Below are positions 14,941 to 22,207 of a stretch of 29,754 bases of DNA, in pieces; the first letter of the stretch is position 1, and the number at the start of each line of letters is the position of its first letter. The notes under the pieces are model-generated. The model ran no database searches. It was not told where the DNA came from and saw only the letters and a program-made list of their open reading frames with translations. Where the stretch lies: contig QGUX01000003.1 in assembly GCA_003242275.1 (NCBI GenBank), positions 1-29,754 of the forward strand. Direction: 5' to 3'. Origin of the DNA: Pseudomonadota bacterium. Its GTDB lineage: Bacteria > Pseudomonadota > Gammaproteobacteria > Steroidobacterales > Steroidobacteraceae. The position numbers and the translations under genes were made by a program.

Positions 14941-15450
14941 TCAGCGGCCGGTGGAACAACAGTTGCGCGGGGCGTGCTGCGGTGTCCGGCCGGCGGCGTG
15001 CCGCAGCCGCCGGGCCGGGTTGTCGTTGCGGCAGCCGGTCTCGCGCAGGTAGTGGAAGAAGCCCTGCAGGCTGTTGACCAGCCTGCAGAGCAGCCGCACC
15101 TCGATGCCGGCCTCGGCCCGGGCGTCGATGTAGCTGCGCACGTCGCTGGCGCGCGAACTCACCAGGGTGCGCTGGCGCGTGTCGCGCATCCAGTTGTCGA
15201 AGGCGACGAGGTCGCCCCGGTAGCCGCGGCGCACGCTCCGCGGCAGGCCCTGCCGGATGCAGGAGGACTCGATGAAACGCTCGATCAGGTCGCGGGAAAG
15301 CCCGCTCCAGGGATCCTCGCTCGGCGGGACCGCGGGCGTCAGGGCCTTGATCTGCCCGCCCACTCCGGCGTCCGGGAGGCAGATGCGCCCCGTCGCGGAC
15401 GTGGCATCCGCGTCCTGATTCTCGATGTCCATCGGTTTCTCTTCGTTCAT
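14941..15450 (-). CDS. Orphan tyrosine-recombinase N-terminal (SAM-like core-binding) domain protein
   Basis: The 169-residue product matches the XerC/XerD-type DNA core-binding domain at about residues 52-148: LSRDLIERFIE, a YRGDLVAFDNWM helix, DVRSYIDAR, and LVNSLQGFFHYL followed by the domain-closing NDNPARRL. In complete recombinases the catalytic domain with the R-H-R-Y residues starts right after this point. Here only about 20 basic and Cys-containing residues follow before the stop. The next gene begins six bases later, so no catalytic half is hidden in another frame. It leads the secretion operon. It could be a DNA-binding regulator made from a recombinase half, or a decaying remnant; its intact frame and tight spacing favour a used gene. 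The start may be ATG 15448-15450, or ATG 15430-15432, which has AAGAG at reasonable spacing. Confidence 0.7.
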   Translation of the reverse strand: MNEEKPMDIENQDADATSATGRICLPDAGVGGQIKALTPAVPPSEDPWSGLSRDLIERFIESSCIRQGLPRSVRRGYRGDLVAFDNWMRDTRQRTLVSSRASDVRSYIDARAEAGIEVRLLCRLVNSLQGFFHYLRETGCRNDNPARRLRHAAGRTPQHAPRNCCSTGR

Positions 15451-15659
15451 GCCTTGCTGGATGAACGATAGTCACGGCGCAGGGCGCCGCGGCGCAGTTG
15501 CATCCACGGTGAATCCATCCATGTCGCTGGAGGCCTGGGGGGCGCCGGAACGCACCGCCCACCATGCATGGCGCCGCAGTCCCTTCGCGACGCGCTTCTG
15601 CAGGTGTGACGCAGGACACGCACCGCATGGGCGATTCGTGCATCGCCACCGGAAAGAAG
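15451..15659 (-). promoter_or_regulatory. Probable promoter region of the secretion operon
   Basis: These 209 bases sit between the bactofilin terminator and the first gene of the secretion operon, so the operon's promoter should be here. I see a GC-rich stretch with GGCGC dyads near 15475-15495 and a CCATGCATGG palindrome near 15562-15571, but no clear -35/-10 pair. The assignment rests on position only. Confidence 0.35.
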
Positions 15660-15662
15660 CGG

Positions 15663-15701
15663 AAAAAAAGAGGCGCCGCCACGCTCGCGCGTGACGGCGC
15701 C
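15663..15701 (-). terminator. Strong intrinsic terminator after the bactofilin gene
   Basis: Read on the minus strand, bases 15701 to 15672 form a 13-bp stem (one G-T wobble) closed by a GCGA tetraloop of the GNRA class. CT and a run of seven T (15669-15663) follow. This is a textbook Rho-independent terminator and ends the bactofilin transcript, separating it from the secretion operon. Confidence 0.92.
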
Positions 15702-15708
15702 CGGTGGT

Positions 15709-15724
15709 AGAGGCTTGCGCCTCT
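15709..15724 (-). other. Short GNRA hairpin just after the bactofilin stop
   Basis: AGAGGC-GCAA-GCCTCT forms a perfect 6-bp stem with a GNRA loop, nine bases after the bactofilin stop codon and seven bases before the terminator stem. It has no T-run of its own. It may protect or pause the 3' end of the transcript. Confidence 0.6.
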
Positions 15725-15733
15725 TGTGGGAGC

Positions 15734-16315
15734 CTAGTGTGCCTGGGCGATTTCCGCGGTGACCGCGGGCGCCGGCGCCGGTACATCGTGGCTGGCCATG
15801 CGGCCCAGCGCCATGCCGCCCAGCGCGGCGCCGATCAGGCCGATGGCGAGCAGCGAGAAGGTGGTCGGCCGGCGGAACAGGCCGCTGCGCGAGGCGGCGT
15901 TGCGCGCCAGCACCGGCGGCACCTGCACCTCGGGCCTGCGCTCGAGCGACTTCACCTCGCCCGAGATGGCCGCTCCGCGGTGCGTGATGATGTAGGGGGC
16001 GGAGATCTTGCCCACCACCACCGCCGACGCGCGCAGCACGATCTGCTCGGTGGCGACCACTTCGCCGCACAGGGTACCGAACACCTCGGCACGCTCGACG
16101 TTGGCCTTGCCCTGGAACTCGCCGCCGCGGCTGATCGAGAGGGCCGAGGCCTGCACATCCGCGTCCTTCAGGACGCCGTCCACGCAGATCAGGCCGGCGG
16201 TGCTGAAGTTGCCCGACGAAGTCACGCCCAGGCCGATGACGATGTCATCGGTGCGGGCCGTCGCGGCGGGCGACGGCGCACCGATCACACCGCGAGGTTC
16301 AACTTTCGTACTCAA
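15734..16315 (-). CDS. Bactofilin with C-terminal membrane anchor
   Basis: The 193-residue protein has the bactofilin polymerisation fold, a right-handed beta-helix, at about residues 24-123. It is recognisable from the rungs IGLGVTSSGNF, GLICVDGVLKDADV, ALSISRGGEFQGKANV, AEVFGTLCGEVVA and ISAPYIITHRGAAISGEV. Bactofilins form nucleotide-independent cytoskeletal filaments that localise envelope machinery, appendages and polarity factors. A hydrophobic helix at about 151-172 (LLAIGLIGAALGG) and a short Ala/Pro-rich end follow; a C-terminal anchor is less usual than an N-terminal or absent one. The start is TTG 16313-16315, supported by GGGAG six to seven bases upstream. It is the last gene of the minus-strand series and is followed by an intrinsic terminator. 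Confidence 0.88.
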   Translation of the reverse strand: MSTKVEPRGVIGAPSPAATARTDDIVIGLGVTSSGNFSTAGLICVDGVLKDADVQASALSISRGGEFQGKANVERAEVFGTLCGEVVATEQIVLRASAVVVGKISAPYIITHRGAAISGEVKSLERRPEVQVPPVLARNAASRSGLFRRPTTFSLLAIGLIGAALGGMALGRMASHDVPAPAPAVTAEIAQAH

Positions 16316-16430
16316 GACAGCTCTCCCGGGATCCGTTCAGGAATCCGTTGCGACCGATGGTGCCCATCGTGCGCCGGATCGCGGCCGTTTGCCGGACAGA
16401 AAGAACCAGATTGCATGTTCATGGCAGGCC
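16316..16430 (-). other. 115-base gap between receiver and bactofilin genes
   Basis: The gap holds the bactofilin ribosome site (GGGAG) and a small hairpin, CGATGG-GCA-CCATCG, near 16355-16369 with no T-run. It may contain an extra promoter for the bactofilin gene, but none is clear. Confidence 0.3.
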
Positions 16431-16976
16431 TCAGGCGCGCACATCCAGGAACCGGCCCACAGAATTCAGCGAACGTGACGGCAGCGGCGCCGAACTGGCG
16501 CCAAGCTGCCGGTAGTCGTCCCGCCGGCGCAGCGCGCAGTGAACCCGGGCCCGCAGCTCCTCGCCCCGCACCGGCTTGATCATCACGTCGTCGGCACCGC
16601 TGCGCAGCAGGTCCCCGGTGATGGAGGGCTCGTCGAGCCGGGTCACCATGATCACCGGCACGAAGCGCCAGCAGGGACTGGCTTTCAGGCGCTGACAGAA
16701 CTCCCGGCCGGTCATCCCCTCCAGCACATAGTCGCAGAGGATGACGTCCGGTTCGAGCACGTCCAGCCGCCCGAGCGCGTCCTCGGCGCTGTCGGCCACC
16801 ACGACCTGCCAGCCCTCCTCCGCCACCATGCAGGCCATGGCCAGTCGCATGGTCGGATCATCCTCGATGATCAGCAGCGTGCGCGGCCGCGGCGGAATCC
16901 GGCCGTCGGCATCGCGCTCCACGGGCTCGATGGTGACCGGGCGGTCCCACTTCGGCACTTTTGCGATCCACACCAT
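16431..16976 (-). CDS. Stand-alone receiver-domain response regulator
   Basis: This 181-residue CheY-like protein has a 30-residue leader, then one receiver domain at about residues 33-150. Key residues are the acidic pocket E38-D39-D40, the phosphorylation site D82 in ILCDYVL, T112 in MVTRLD and K134 in IKPVRG. A Ser-rich tail follows. It has no DNA-binding or enzymatic output domain, so it probably acts by protein contact or as a relay intermediate. ATG 16974-16976 is preceded by AAGGGG at good spacing; the open frame further upstream runs into the beta-helix gene and is not used. The gap to the beta-helix stop is 17 bases. It closely resembles the receiver at 21383-21865. Confidence 0.9.
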   Translation of the reverse strand: MVWIAKVPKWDRPVTIEPVERDADGRIPPRPRTLLIIEDDPTMRLAMACMVAEEGWQVVVADSAEDALGRLDVLEPDVILCDYVLEGMTGREFCQRLKASPCWRFVPVIMVTRLDEPSITGDLLRSGADDVMIKPVRGEELRARVHCALRRRDDYRQLGASSAPLPSRSLNSVGRFLDVRA

Positions 16977-16993
16977 TGCAGTCCCCTTGACGG

Positions 16994-19426
16994 TCAGTTT
17001 CCCGGCTTTCCGGCGAGTCGGGGCTCGGCTGCGCCACCGAGGTTGCGCGGAGAGGAACCGGATTCGAAGGCGATGTCCACCGGCACAGAGGTGGAGGGAA
17101 GGTTGTAGACGTTCGACTCCAGGCACGCGCCCAGCGAACGCTCCAGCGCGCGCGAAATGGGCCGGTCGGCGCAGATGGCCGCGATCGCCGGAGCACCGGA
17201 GGCGACACCGTCCCGCAGTTCGCCGAAGCAGTTGCCGGCAATGGTGATGGAGTCCCCGGGCCCCTCCAGGCCCGTGCCGCCTTCCACCAGGATGCCGTAG
17301 TCGCCGCCGACGGCAGTATTGCCGAGGATGTAGGCCGAATCCGTGCCCGCGCCGGCATGCAGCACGATGCCGGCGGCGCCCTCGGCGATCTCGATGCGGT
17401 TGCCCGAGATCACCAGGTCGTCGAAACCCGAGGGCGCGAAGATGCCCTCTTCCGACCCACTGATGATGCGGTTGCTCGCCAACATGGTGCCCGAGCCACC
17501 GAGGATGGTGATGGCCGTGTCAAGCCCCGCGGCATCGACCACGCAGCAGCGCAGCGCGAGGTGCGAGTGCGGACCGGAAGCGACGCGGCTGGTCACGGAA
17601 CCGCGGATGGTCAGCCCATCGATGACCACCTCGGCGGCGCCGCAGCGGATGGTGACGTCACCGAGGATCACCGACTCCAGGCCGCGCTGGATGGAATGAC
17701 CCGGCCTACCGGCGTTGGCGCCCAGCAGCGTGAGCGGCCGCGTGATGTACAGGTCGCCGGCGAAAGTGCCGGGCGCGATCTCGATGCGGTCCCCGTCGAC
17801 AGCCGCCTCGATGGCCTGCTGCACGTTCGCGTGTGTACCCTTGTGGCTTCCGTCGCGGCCGAAGTGTCGCACGGGCAGGGCGCGGCTGGCGGTACTGTTG
17901 AGCAGGTCGAGCACGCGGTAGTCCGGCAGCACCTCGCCGGTGGCACCGGCGTGCGTGGACGTCAGGGGCGCCCCGCTGGTGCTGACCGACTCCACCGCCA
18001 CCGATTTGACGCTCTGCCGCGCGCCGGACTGCCCGGAGAGATCGATGATGACGCTGCGGCGAGTCTCGGCCTTCGGGTGCAGCCCTTGCACATCCTCCGG
18101 CGCAATCAGTTTCACCAGCGGATCGCCGTGGGCGTCGGTGGTACCAGCCAGGTGCAGCGCCTTGCCCGACAGCGACAGGCACTCCTGGTACACGCCTGCC
18201 CCCAGATGCACGGTATCGCCGTGCGAGGCCAGATCGATGGCAGCCTGGATGGATGCGTGGATGCCGGTGACGAGGACGCCATCGCCACCCCCATCCAGGT
18301 CCGCCCCGGGCTTCAGGCGCGCGTGCCCGTCGCGGTCCACGACCAGCGCGCCCGCACCGTCGTGGCTGTCGAGCACCTTGCGCAGGTACTGGTCGAAGTC
18401 GGTGCTGCCGCGCGGATCGCCATCGACCATCCCCTGGATGCCCAGCGCAAATGCCAGCGTCACACCGCCCGACACGCGCAGCAGGTTGTCCTCGATCCTT
18501 GGCAGCAGGGGCTGCACGCGGGGCGCAGAGAGAATGCCGGCATCGCAGGTCACCAGCACTGGCGGCAGCCGCTCACCATGGATGTCGTTGCCGACGATCG
18601 TGACGTCCATGGGACGAAGATCGCCACTGGCGTCGATGGTGACCGATCCGTTGAGCACGTTGGCCGTCAGCACGGCGCGGTGAGGTTCGGCGTCTCGGCG
18701 GCGGGGAAAATGCACCGCGCGGGCCGATCCCCGGCCCCGCTCGCGCTCCACCACCGAGGCATGCAGCCCGAACCCGGAAGCATGGACCGCGAAGCAGGCG
18801 CGGGCAGCGCAGTCGCCGGCCGGGCCGGAGGGAACGAACCCCAGTCCGCGGATGCTGGCGCCCCCCGCGGTCACCAGGAAGCTCACGCCCTCGCGCGACT
18901 GGCACAGTGCCACCGCGGCGGCCGCGACGTCGTCGCAGTCGCTGATCCATTCGCCGGAATCGGAGACGCCCTGAATGCTCACCGCCTTGTTGATGACGAG
19001 GCCGTAGGTGTCGGTCCCGAGGCCGGTGGCGCCGAGTTCGTCCGCGTCGAACGTCCGGCCCTCGCCGTAGGTTCCCGGCGCGACCAGAATGGTCTCTCCG
19101 CCGACGGCGGCATCGATGGCGGACTGGATGGAAGGCCGCCCGTTCTCGCCGACGAGCAGGTAGGCACGGCCTTCGATCACGATGCGGAACCGTGCGCCAC
19201 CGTCCTGGTCGAGCAGCACGCTGAACTGGCCGTCGGTGAGCCGCCAGCCGCGGTCGTACAGGCCGATGCGCCAGCCGGACAGGGCCGATGCATCCAGCTC
19301 CAGGGAGTCGCCGGGCTGTGCGCGCCGCACCGCATCGACGAGCCCCGCGACACTGTCCACCTTGTATTGCACCACCTGCGCCCTCTTGCTCTTGCGCGGG
19401 ATCCGCACGACGTGGTGCGAATCCAC
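16994..19426 (-). CDS. Large right-handed beta-helix (NosD/pectate-lyase-like) protein
   Basis: The product has about 810 residues. Three times the chain shows the motif that opens NosD-like or pectate-lyase-like beta-helices: PSIQSAIDAAVGGETILVAPGTY near residue 100, ASIQAAIDLASHGDTVHLGAGVY near 395 and ANVQQAIEAAVDGDRIEIAPGTF near 550 (quoted with residues trimmed in findings). The last motif leads into about 230 residues of short beta rungs (VVIDGLTIRGSV, TMLASNRIISGS, LVISGNRIEIA, AYILGNTAVGG). Such folds bind or cut polysaccharides or act as surface fibres. No signal peptide or membrane segment is seen; the start is basic (RIPRKSKRAQ). Start GTG 19424-19426 has no clear ribosome site; GTG 19373-19375, preceded by AGAGG, is an alternative. 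It lies 63 bases after the MarR-type regulator gene and 17 before the receiver. The substrate is unknown and enzymatic activity is not shown. Confidence 0.72.
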   Translation of the reverse strand: MDSHHVVRIPRKSKRAQVVQYKVDSVAGLVDAVRRAQPGDSLELDASALSGWRIGLYDRGWRLTDGQFSVLLDQDGGARFRIVIEGRAYLLVGENGRPSIQSAIDAAVGGETILVAPGTYGEGRTFDADELGATGLGTDTYGLVINKAVSIQGVSDSGEWISDCDDVAAAAVALCQSREGVSFLVTAGGASIRGLGFVPSGPAGDCAARACFAVHASGFGLHASVVERERGRGSARAVHFPRRRDAEPHRAVLTANVLNGSVTIDASGDLRPMDVTIVGNDIHGERLPPVLVTCDAGILSAPRVQPLLPRIEDNLLRVSGGVTLAFALGIQGMVDGDPRGSTDFDQYLRKVLDSHDGAGALVVDRDGHARLKPGADLDGGGDGVLVTGIHASIQAAIDLASHGDTVHLGAGVYQECLSLSGKALHLAGTTDAHGDPLVKLIAPEDVQGLHPKAETRRSVIIDLSGQSGARQSVKSVAVESVSTSGAPLTSTHAGATGEVLPDYRVLDLLNSTASRALPVRHFGRDGSHKGTHANVQQAIEAAVDGDRIEIAPGTFAGDLYITRPLTLLGANAGRPGHSIQRGLESVILGDVTIRCGAAEVVIDGLTIRGSVTSRVASGPHSHLALRCCVVDAAGLDTAITILGGSGTMLASNRIISGSEEGIFAPSGFDDLVISGNRIEIAEGAAGIVLHAGAGTDSAYILGNTAVGGDYGILVEGGTGLEGPGDSITIAGNCFGELRDGVASGAPAIAAICADRPISRALERSLGACLESNVYNLPSTSVPVDIAFESGSSPRNLGGAAEPRLAGKPGN

Positions 19427-19489
19427 AGGAGGCGAAGATAGCGGGCGGCGACGGCGCGCCGGGCGCAGATTGCTACAGCGTGGATGTTT

Positions 19490-20437
19490 CTACCGCGTCA
19501 GCGCGGAGACGTAGGCGTTTGCCTGAGCAAGATAGTCGGCGAGCAGCGCCTGGGCCTTGGGCGTGAGCGCGACGAAATCCCGGCGCGCATCGGCGGGATC
19601 GGGAATACGTTCGATGTACTGGCGGGCCGCCAGCTCGTTCATGCGTCGCAGGGAGGTCGTGACCGACACGCCACTGATGGAGATCGCAAGGCCGGACACC
19701 GACAGGCGCTGGCGCAGGCGTTCCGCACGCAGCAGCTCGAGCAACAGGTCCCAGGCCACGTCGTCGAGCTTGTGCTCGGCGTAGCGGTCGCGCAGGCGAC
19801 GCAGCTGCTCGATGGTGTCGAGGATGGCGAACTTGTTGCCTTCGCCGACGTCCTCGTGGGCCTTGCCTATCCTGGCATCGGACGCCGGCTGGGCTTCGGC
19901 TGCCGCAACGCGAGTCCCCGCCGGCTGCGGGGCGGGGCGCCCCTCGGCAGCGTCTTCCCCGGAATAGGCCAGCGTGCGCAGCCGCCCGACCAGTTCCTCG
20001 GCCTGGCGCATGAGCTGCTCGACCTGAGGCGAACGGGCGTGCTGGGCGCTGCGGTCCTCCATGGCCTGCGCCATGGCGCGCTTGACCGCCTCGATCAGCT
20101 CGGGGGGACGGACTGGCTTGACCAGGAAGTCGCGCACGCCGAGCCGCAGGGCATCGACCGCGGTTTCGAGCGACGGCTGGCCGGTCAGCAGCAGCACGCG
20201 CGGGGGCGGATGGCGCAGCGTGGCGGCATTGAGCGAGTTGACGAACTGCAGGCCGGTTACCTCGGGCATGAACACGTCGCTCACAACCACGGCAATCTGC
20301 GGTCTCTGCTCGATAAGCGACAACGCTTCCCGGGCGTGGTTGGCCACCAGGCAGGTGAACCCGGCCGAGGACAGCACGCCCGCCAGGATATTGAGCATCA
20401 CTGCATCGTCATCGAGCAGCAGCACTTCTTCGGTCAT
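19490..20437 (-). CDS. Response regulator with MarR-like winged-helix output
   Basis: This is a 315-residue two-domain regulator. The receiver spans about residues 4-120, with the acidic pocket D9-D11, phosphorylation site D54 in VVSDVFMPE, T85 in LLLTGQ and K107 in LVKPVR. An Ala/Pro-rich linker follows. Residues about 205-310 look like a MarR-family winged helix: LDDVAWDLLLELLRAE, then ISISGVSVTTSLRRMNEL as the recognition helix region, and the basic wing DARRDFVALTPKAQALL. Receiver-MarR fusions are uncommon compared with OmpR or NarL types. Start ATG 20435-20437 has a strong GGAGGG five bases upstream. It heads the minus-strand series beta-helix / receiver / bactofilin and may control that series or the adhesin operon, by position only. 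Confidence 0.85.
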   Translation of the reverse strand: MTEEVLLLDDDAVMLNILAGVLSSAGFTCLVANHAREALSLIEQRPQIAVVVSDVFMPEVTGLQFVNSLNAATLRHPPPRVLLLTGQPSLETAVDALRLGVRDFLVKPVRPPELIEAVKRAMAQAMEDRSAQHARSPQVEQLMRQAEELVGRLRTLAYSGEDAAEGRPAPQPAGTRVAAAEAQPASDARIGKAHEDVGEGNKFAILDTIEQLRRLRDRYAEHKLDDVAWDLLLELLRAERLRQRLSVSGLAISISGVSVTTSLRRMNELAARQYIERIPDPADARRDFVALTPKAQALLADYLAQANAYVSALTR

Positions 20438-20567
20438 CAAGTCCCTCCAGCTTGCCGGCCAGCCCGACGTCCGGGTCCGGCGTCCTGCTGCCGGCCCAGA
20501 TGGTTGCATCCTGATTCATTTCGTGTTTGCGCACTCATCCGGGCCGGTGGCAAGAATACAACGTGTC
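20438..20567. promoter_or_regulatory. Divergent intergenic region
   Basis: These 130 bases lie between the divergent receiver-MarR gene (minus) and the unknown gene (plus). The promoter of the minus-strand series must be here or in the start of the neighbour. Besides the GGAGGG ribosome site there is an A/T-richer patch near 20505-20530. No confident -35/-10 pair or operator was recognised. Confidence 0.3.
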
Positions 20568-21329
20568 ATGCAACTGCTGCCCTCCATGCCCGGATTCTTC
20601 GAAGCAGGAACCCTCTGCGGTCCCGCTCCCGTCATCCGCAGGCCCTACCGCACGGTCTGCACCACCCTGCGGGGACGCCTGAACGCTTGCATCGACACCC
20701 TCGGGACGCTGCACCTGCATCTGCAGGCCCCGTCGCCCCCTCCATCGCGAGGACGGCTGATCAGCGCATGGCGTTCCGGGCCCGTGCGAAGATGCGAGGC
20801 CATGATCGAAGCGCTGCGCCGCGGGCTTGCCCTGCTGGGCGGTGACGCCTCGCGCGAGGAGGTCCTGCGCGTCGGCCAACGCATCGACACGCAGCTGTTC
20901 GAAAGATTGACCAACTTCATGCTGGTCAGTGACGGCAAGTACGAGGCACTCACGAACCGGGTGCGGTTCGATGATGCTGCGGCGCACGTTCGACGCGTCC
21001 CTCCGTATGGAGCCTGGGTCGTGGCCCGGGTGCGAACGGCGCCAAGTCCCGCTGTCGGAGCAGCGTGGCCCAGGCCCGCCACGTACGAACTGGTACGACA
21101 TCACCGCGCATGGGAATTGTGGAAGCGCCTTGAGGCAGGACGGGCGGCAAACCGGCAGCATGCCTGGGTCTGTTCCGTGGACATCCTGCACCACGAACCC
21201 CAGTTCGCAGCAGAACTGCTGCTGTATGCCCACCTGCGCAGGAACCACGGCACCGGCGCCACCTTCGAGGAGGCGGTCGGGCTGATACCGCCGCAGCGTC
21301 TCGAGGTGCTCAGGTCCGCGCTGAACTGA
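20568..21329 (+). CDS. Hypothetical protein, family not recognised
   Basis: I do not recognise the 253-residue product. It is soluble, with no signal peptide or clear membrane span. The C-terminal half reads like a real globular protein (QLFERLTNFMLVSDG, TYELVRHHRAWELWKRLE, QFAAELLLYAHLRRNHG, EAVGLIPPQRLEVL). The N-terminal 80 residues are Pro/Arg-rich and of low complexity. Third-position GC is lower than in the neighbouring genes, which may mean a younger or less constrained gene. The start is uncertain: ATG 20568-20570 lacks a good ribosome site, and ATG 20802-20804 is an alternative that would remove the odd N-terminus. The competing minus-strand frame over this stretch has even poorer protein character. 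Confidence 0.5.
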   Translation: MQLLPSMPGFFEAGTLCGPAPVIRRPYRTVCTTLRGRLNACIDTLGTLHLHLQAPSPPPSRGRLISAWRSGPVRRCEAMIEALRRGLALLGGDASREEVLRVGQRIDTQLFERLTNFMLVSDGKYEALTNRVRFDDAAAHVRRVPPYGAWVVARVRTAPSPAVGAAWPRPATYELVRHHRAWELWKRLEAGRAANRQHAWVCSVDILHHEPQFAAELLLYAHLRRNHGTGATFEEAVGLIPPQRLEVLRSALN

Positions 21330-21382
21330 CCGGTCTTCGCCCGGCCGAAGCCAGGGGGCATCTGATCGCGCGGTGCCTGTGA
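21330..21382. other. Convergent junction with weak hairpin
   Basis: The 53 bases between two convergent genes contain a CTTCG/CGAAG stem around 21334-21350 with a GC-rich loop and no T-run. It could serve as a weak bidirectional terminator. Confidence 0.3.
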
Positions 21383-21865
21383 TCATTGCCTCGCGGCAGA
21401 GGTTGCGCCCAGGAATTTCCGGCGGGTACGCAGCGCGGCCTCCACCTGCGCCCGCAGCTCCGCGCCGTTGCAGGGCTTCACCAGCACCACGTCGGCGCCG
21501 GCGCGCAGCAGGTCGGTGCGCACGACGGGATTGTCCAGCCGCGTGACGCAGATCACGGGCACGAGGCTCCACCGGGGATCGGCCTGCAGCCAACGGAAGA
21601 GCTCGTCGCCGCACATCTCTTTCATGACGAGGTCACAGATGATCACGTCGGGATCGATGCGGGACATGCGCGCCCGCGCGTCTGCGGCATCTGTCGCGAA
21701 CACCAGATCATGGTCATCCGGCCCGATCATCGCCGCCATCGCCAGACGCGCTGTTGCGTCGTCATCGACGATCATGATCGTGGGACGGCCGGGGTCCGAG
21801 GACCTGGTACGTCCGCGGAACCGTTCGGTGGCATCTTTCATATTCCGCTGTGGCATATCGCTCAT
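21383..21865 (-). CDS. Stand-alone receiver-domain response regulator (paralogue)
   Basis: The 160-residue product is a single CheY-like receiver. The acidic pocket is D34-D36, the phosphorylation site D78 in VIICDLVM, T108 in CVTRLD and K130 in LVKPCNG. A 28-residue basic leader precedes it and only about ten residues follow, so there is no output domain. From the phosphorylation site to the end it matches the receiver at 16431-16976 at about half of positions or more, including PDVI-CD, VTRLD-P, DLLR-GAD-V and ELRA-V--ALR-R, so the two are paralogues. Start ATG 21863-21865 has GGAG seven to eight bases upstream. It is transcribed away from the hybrid kinase across a 342-base gap, which suggests a shared signalling task. 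Confidence 0.9.
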   Translation of the reverse strand: MSDMPQRNMKDATERFRGRTRSSDPGRPTIMIVDDDATARLAMAAMIGPDDHDLVFATDAADARARMSRIDPDVIICDLVMKEMCGDELFRWLQADPRWSLVPVICVTRLDNPVVRTDLLRAGADVVLVKPCNGAELRAQVEAALRTRRKFLGATSAARQ

Positions 21866-22207
21866 TGTCTGGCTCCGATGGATGCGCGCGCATCCCTTGG
21901 TCTGATGGCCACTTTACGACCGTGACCCGGGGATGTTGTGAGTTCGGTCCCAGAAGATTCATCCAGGACGAAGGCTTGTGGGGAATTCATGTTCAGGCTG
22001 GATGCGATCAGCAGGTGCCCTCGACGCGAAAAGCGCATCATCCATTCCCGGATTTGCAGTCACTGGAAGTGGACAATGTGGACCGCTGCCTTTACAGGCG
22101 CTCCTGCCCTCTGCAAAGTCCGCTTCATCCTGACCAACGAGCGGGGGTTCGCGACAGCACCAGGGCGCAGCGCCCCTCGCCCGCATCAGGAATAGGGACG
22201 ACAAGGG
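21866..22207. promoter_or_regulatory. 342-base divergent control region between receiver and hybrid kinase
   Basis: Less GC-rich than its surroundings, this stretch should carry the promoters of both flanking genes. A dyad GGGCG-CAG-CGCCC lies at 22163-22175, within a longer possible fold with the upstream GCGGGGG, just ahead of the kinase ribosome site. An 85-codon plus-strand frame (21938-22195) has no ribosome site or protein character and is probably not a gene. No clear -35/-10 pair was found. Confidence 0.4.

Noticed and set aside
14941..15450. Integrase of a mobile element or genomic island
   Set aside because: Only the core-binding half is present. No catalytic residues, attachment-site repeats, tRNA gene or other mobile-element genes are found nearby.
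17357..19441. 694-codon plus-strand frame
   Set aside because: It is antisense to the beta-helix gene, whose minus-strand translation shows three clear beta-helix motifs; the plus-strand product is an Asp/His/Arg-rich shadow.
20535..21614. 359-codon minus-strand frame across the unknown gene
   Set aside because: It runs into the coding part of the second receiver gene in another frame and has poor protein character; the plus-strand frame at 20568-21329 is more protein-like.
21938..22195. 85-codon small gene in the divergent region
   Set aside because: It has no ribosome site, no hydrophobic or domain pattern, and overlaps the expected promoters.
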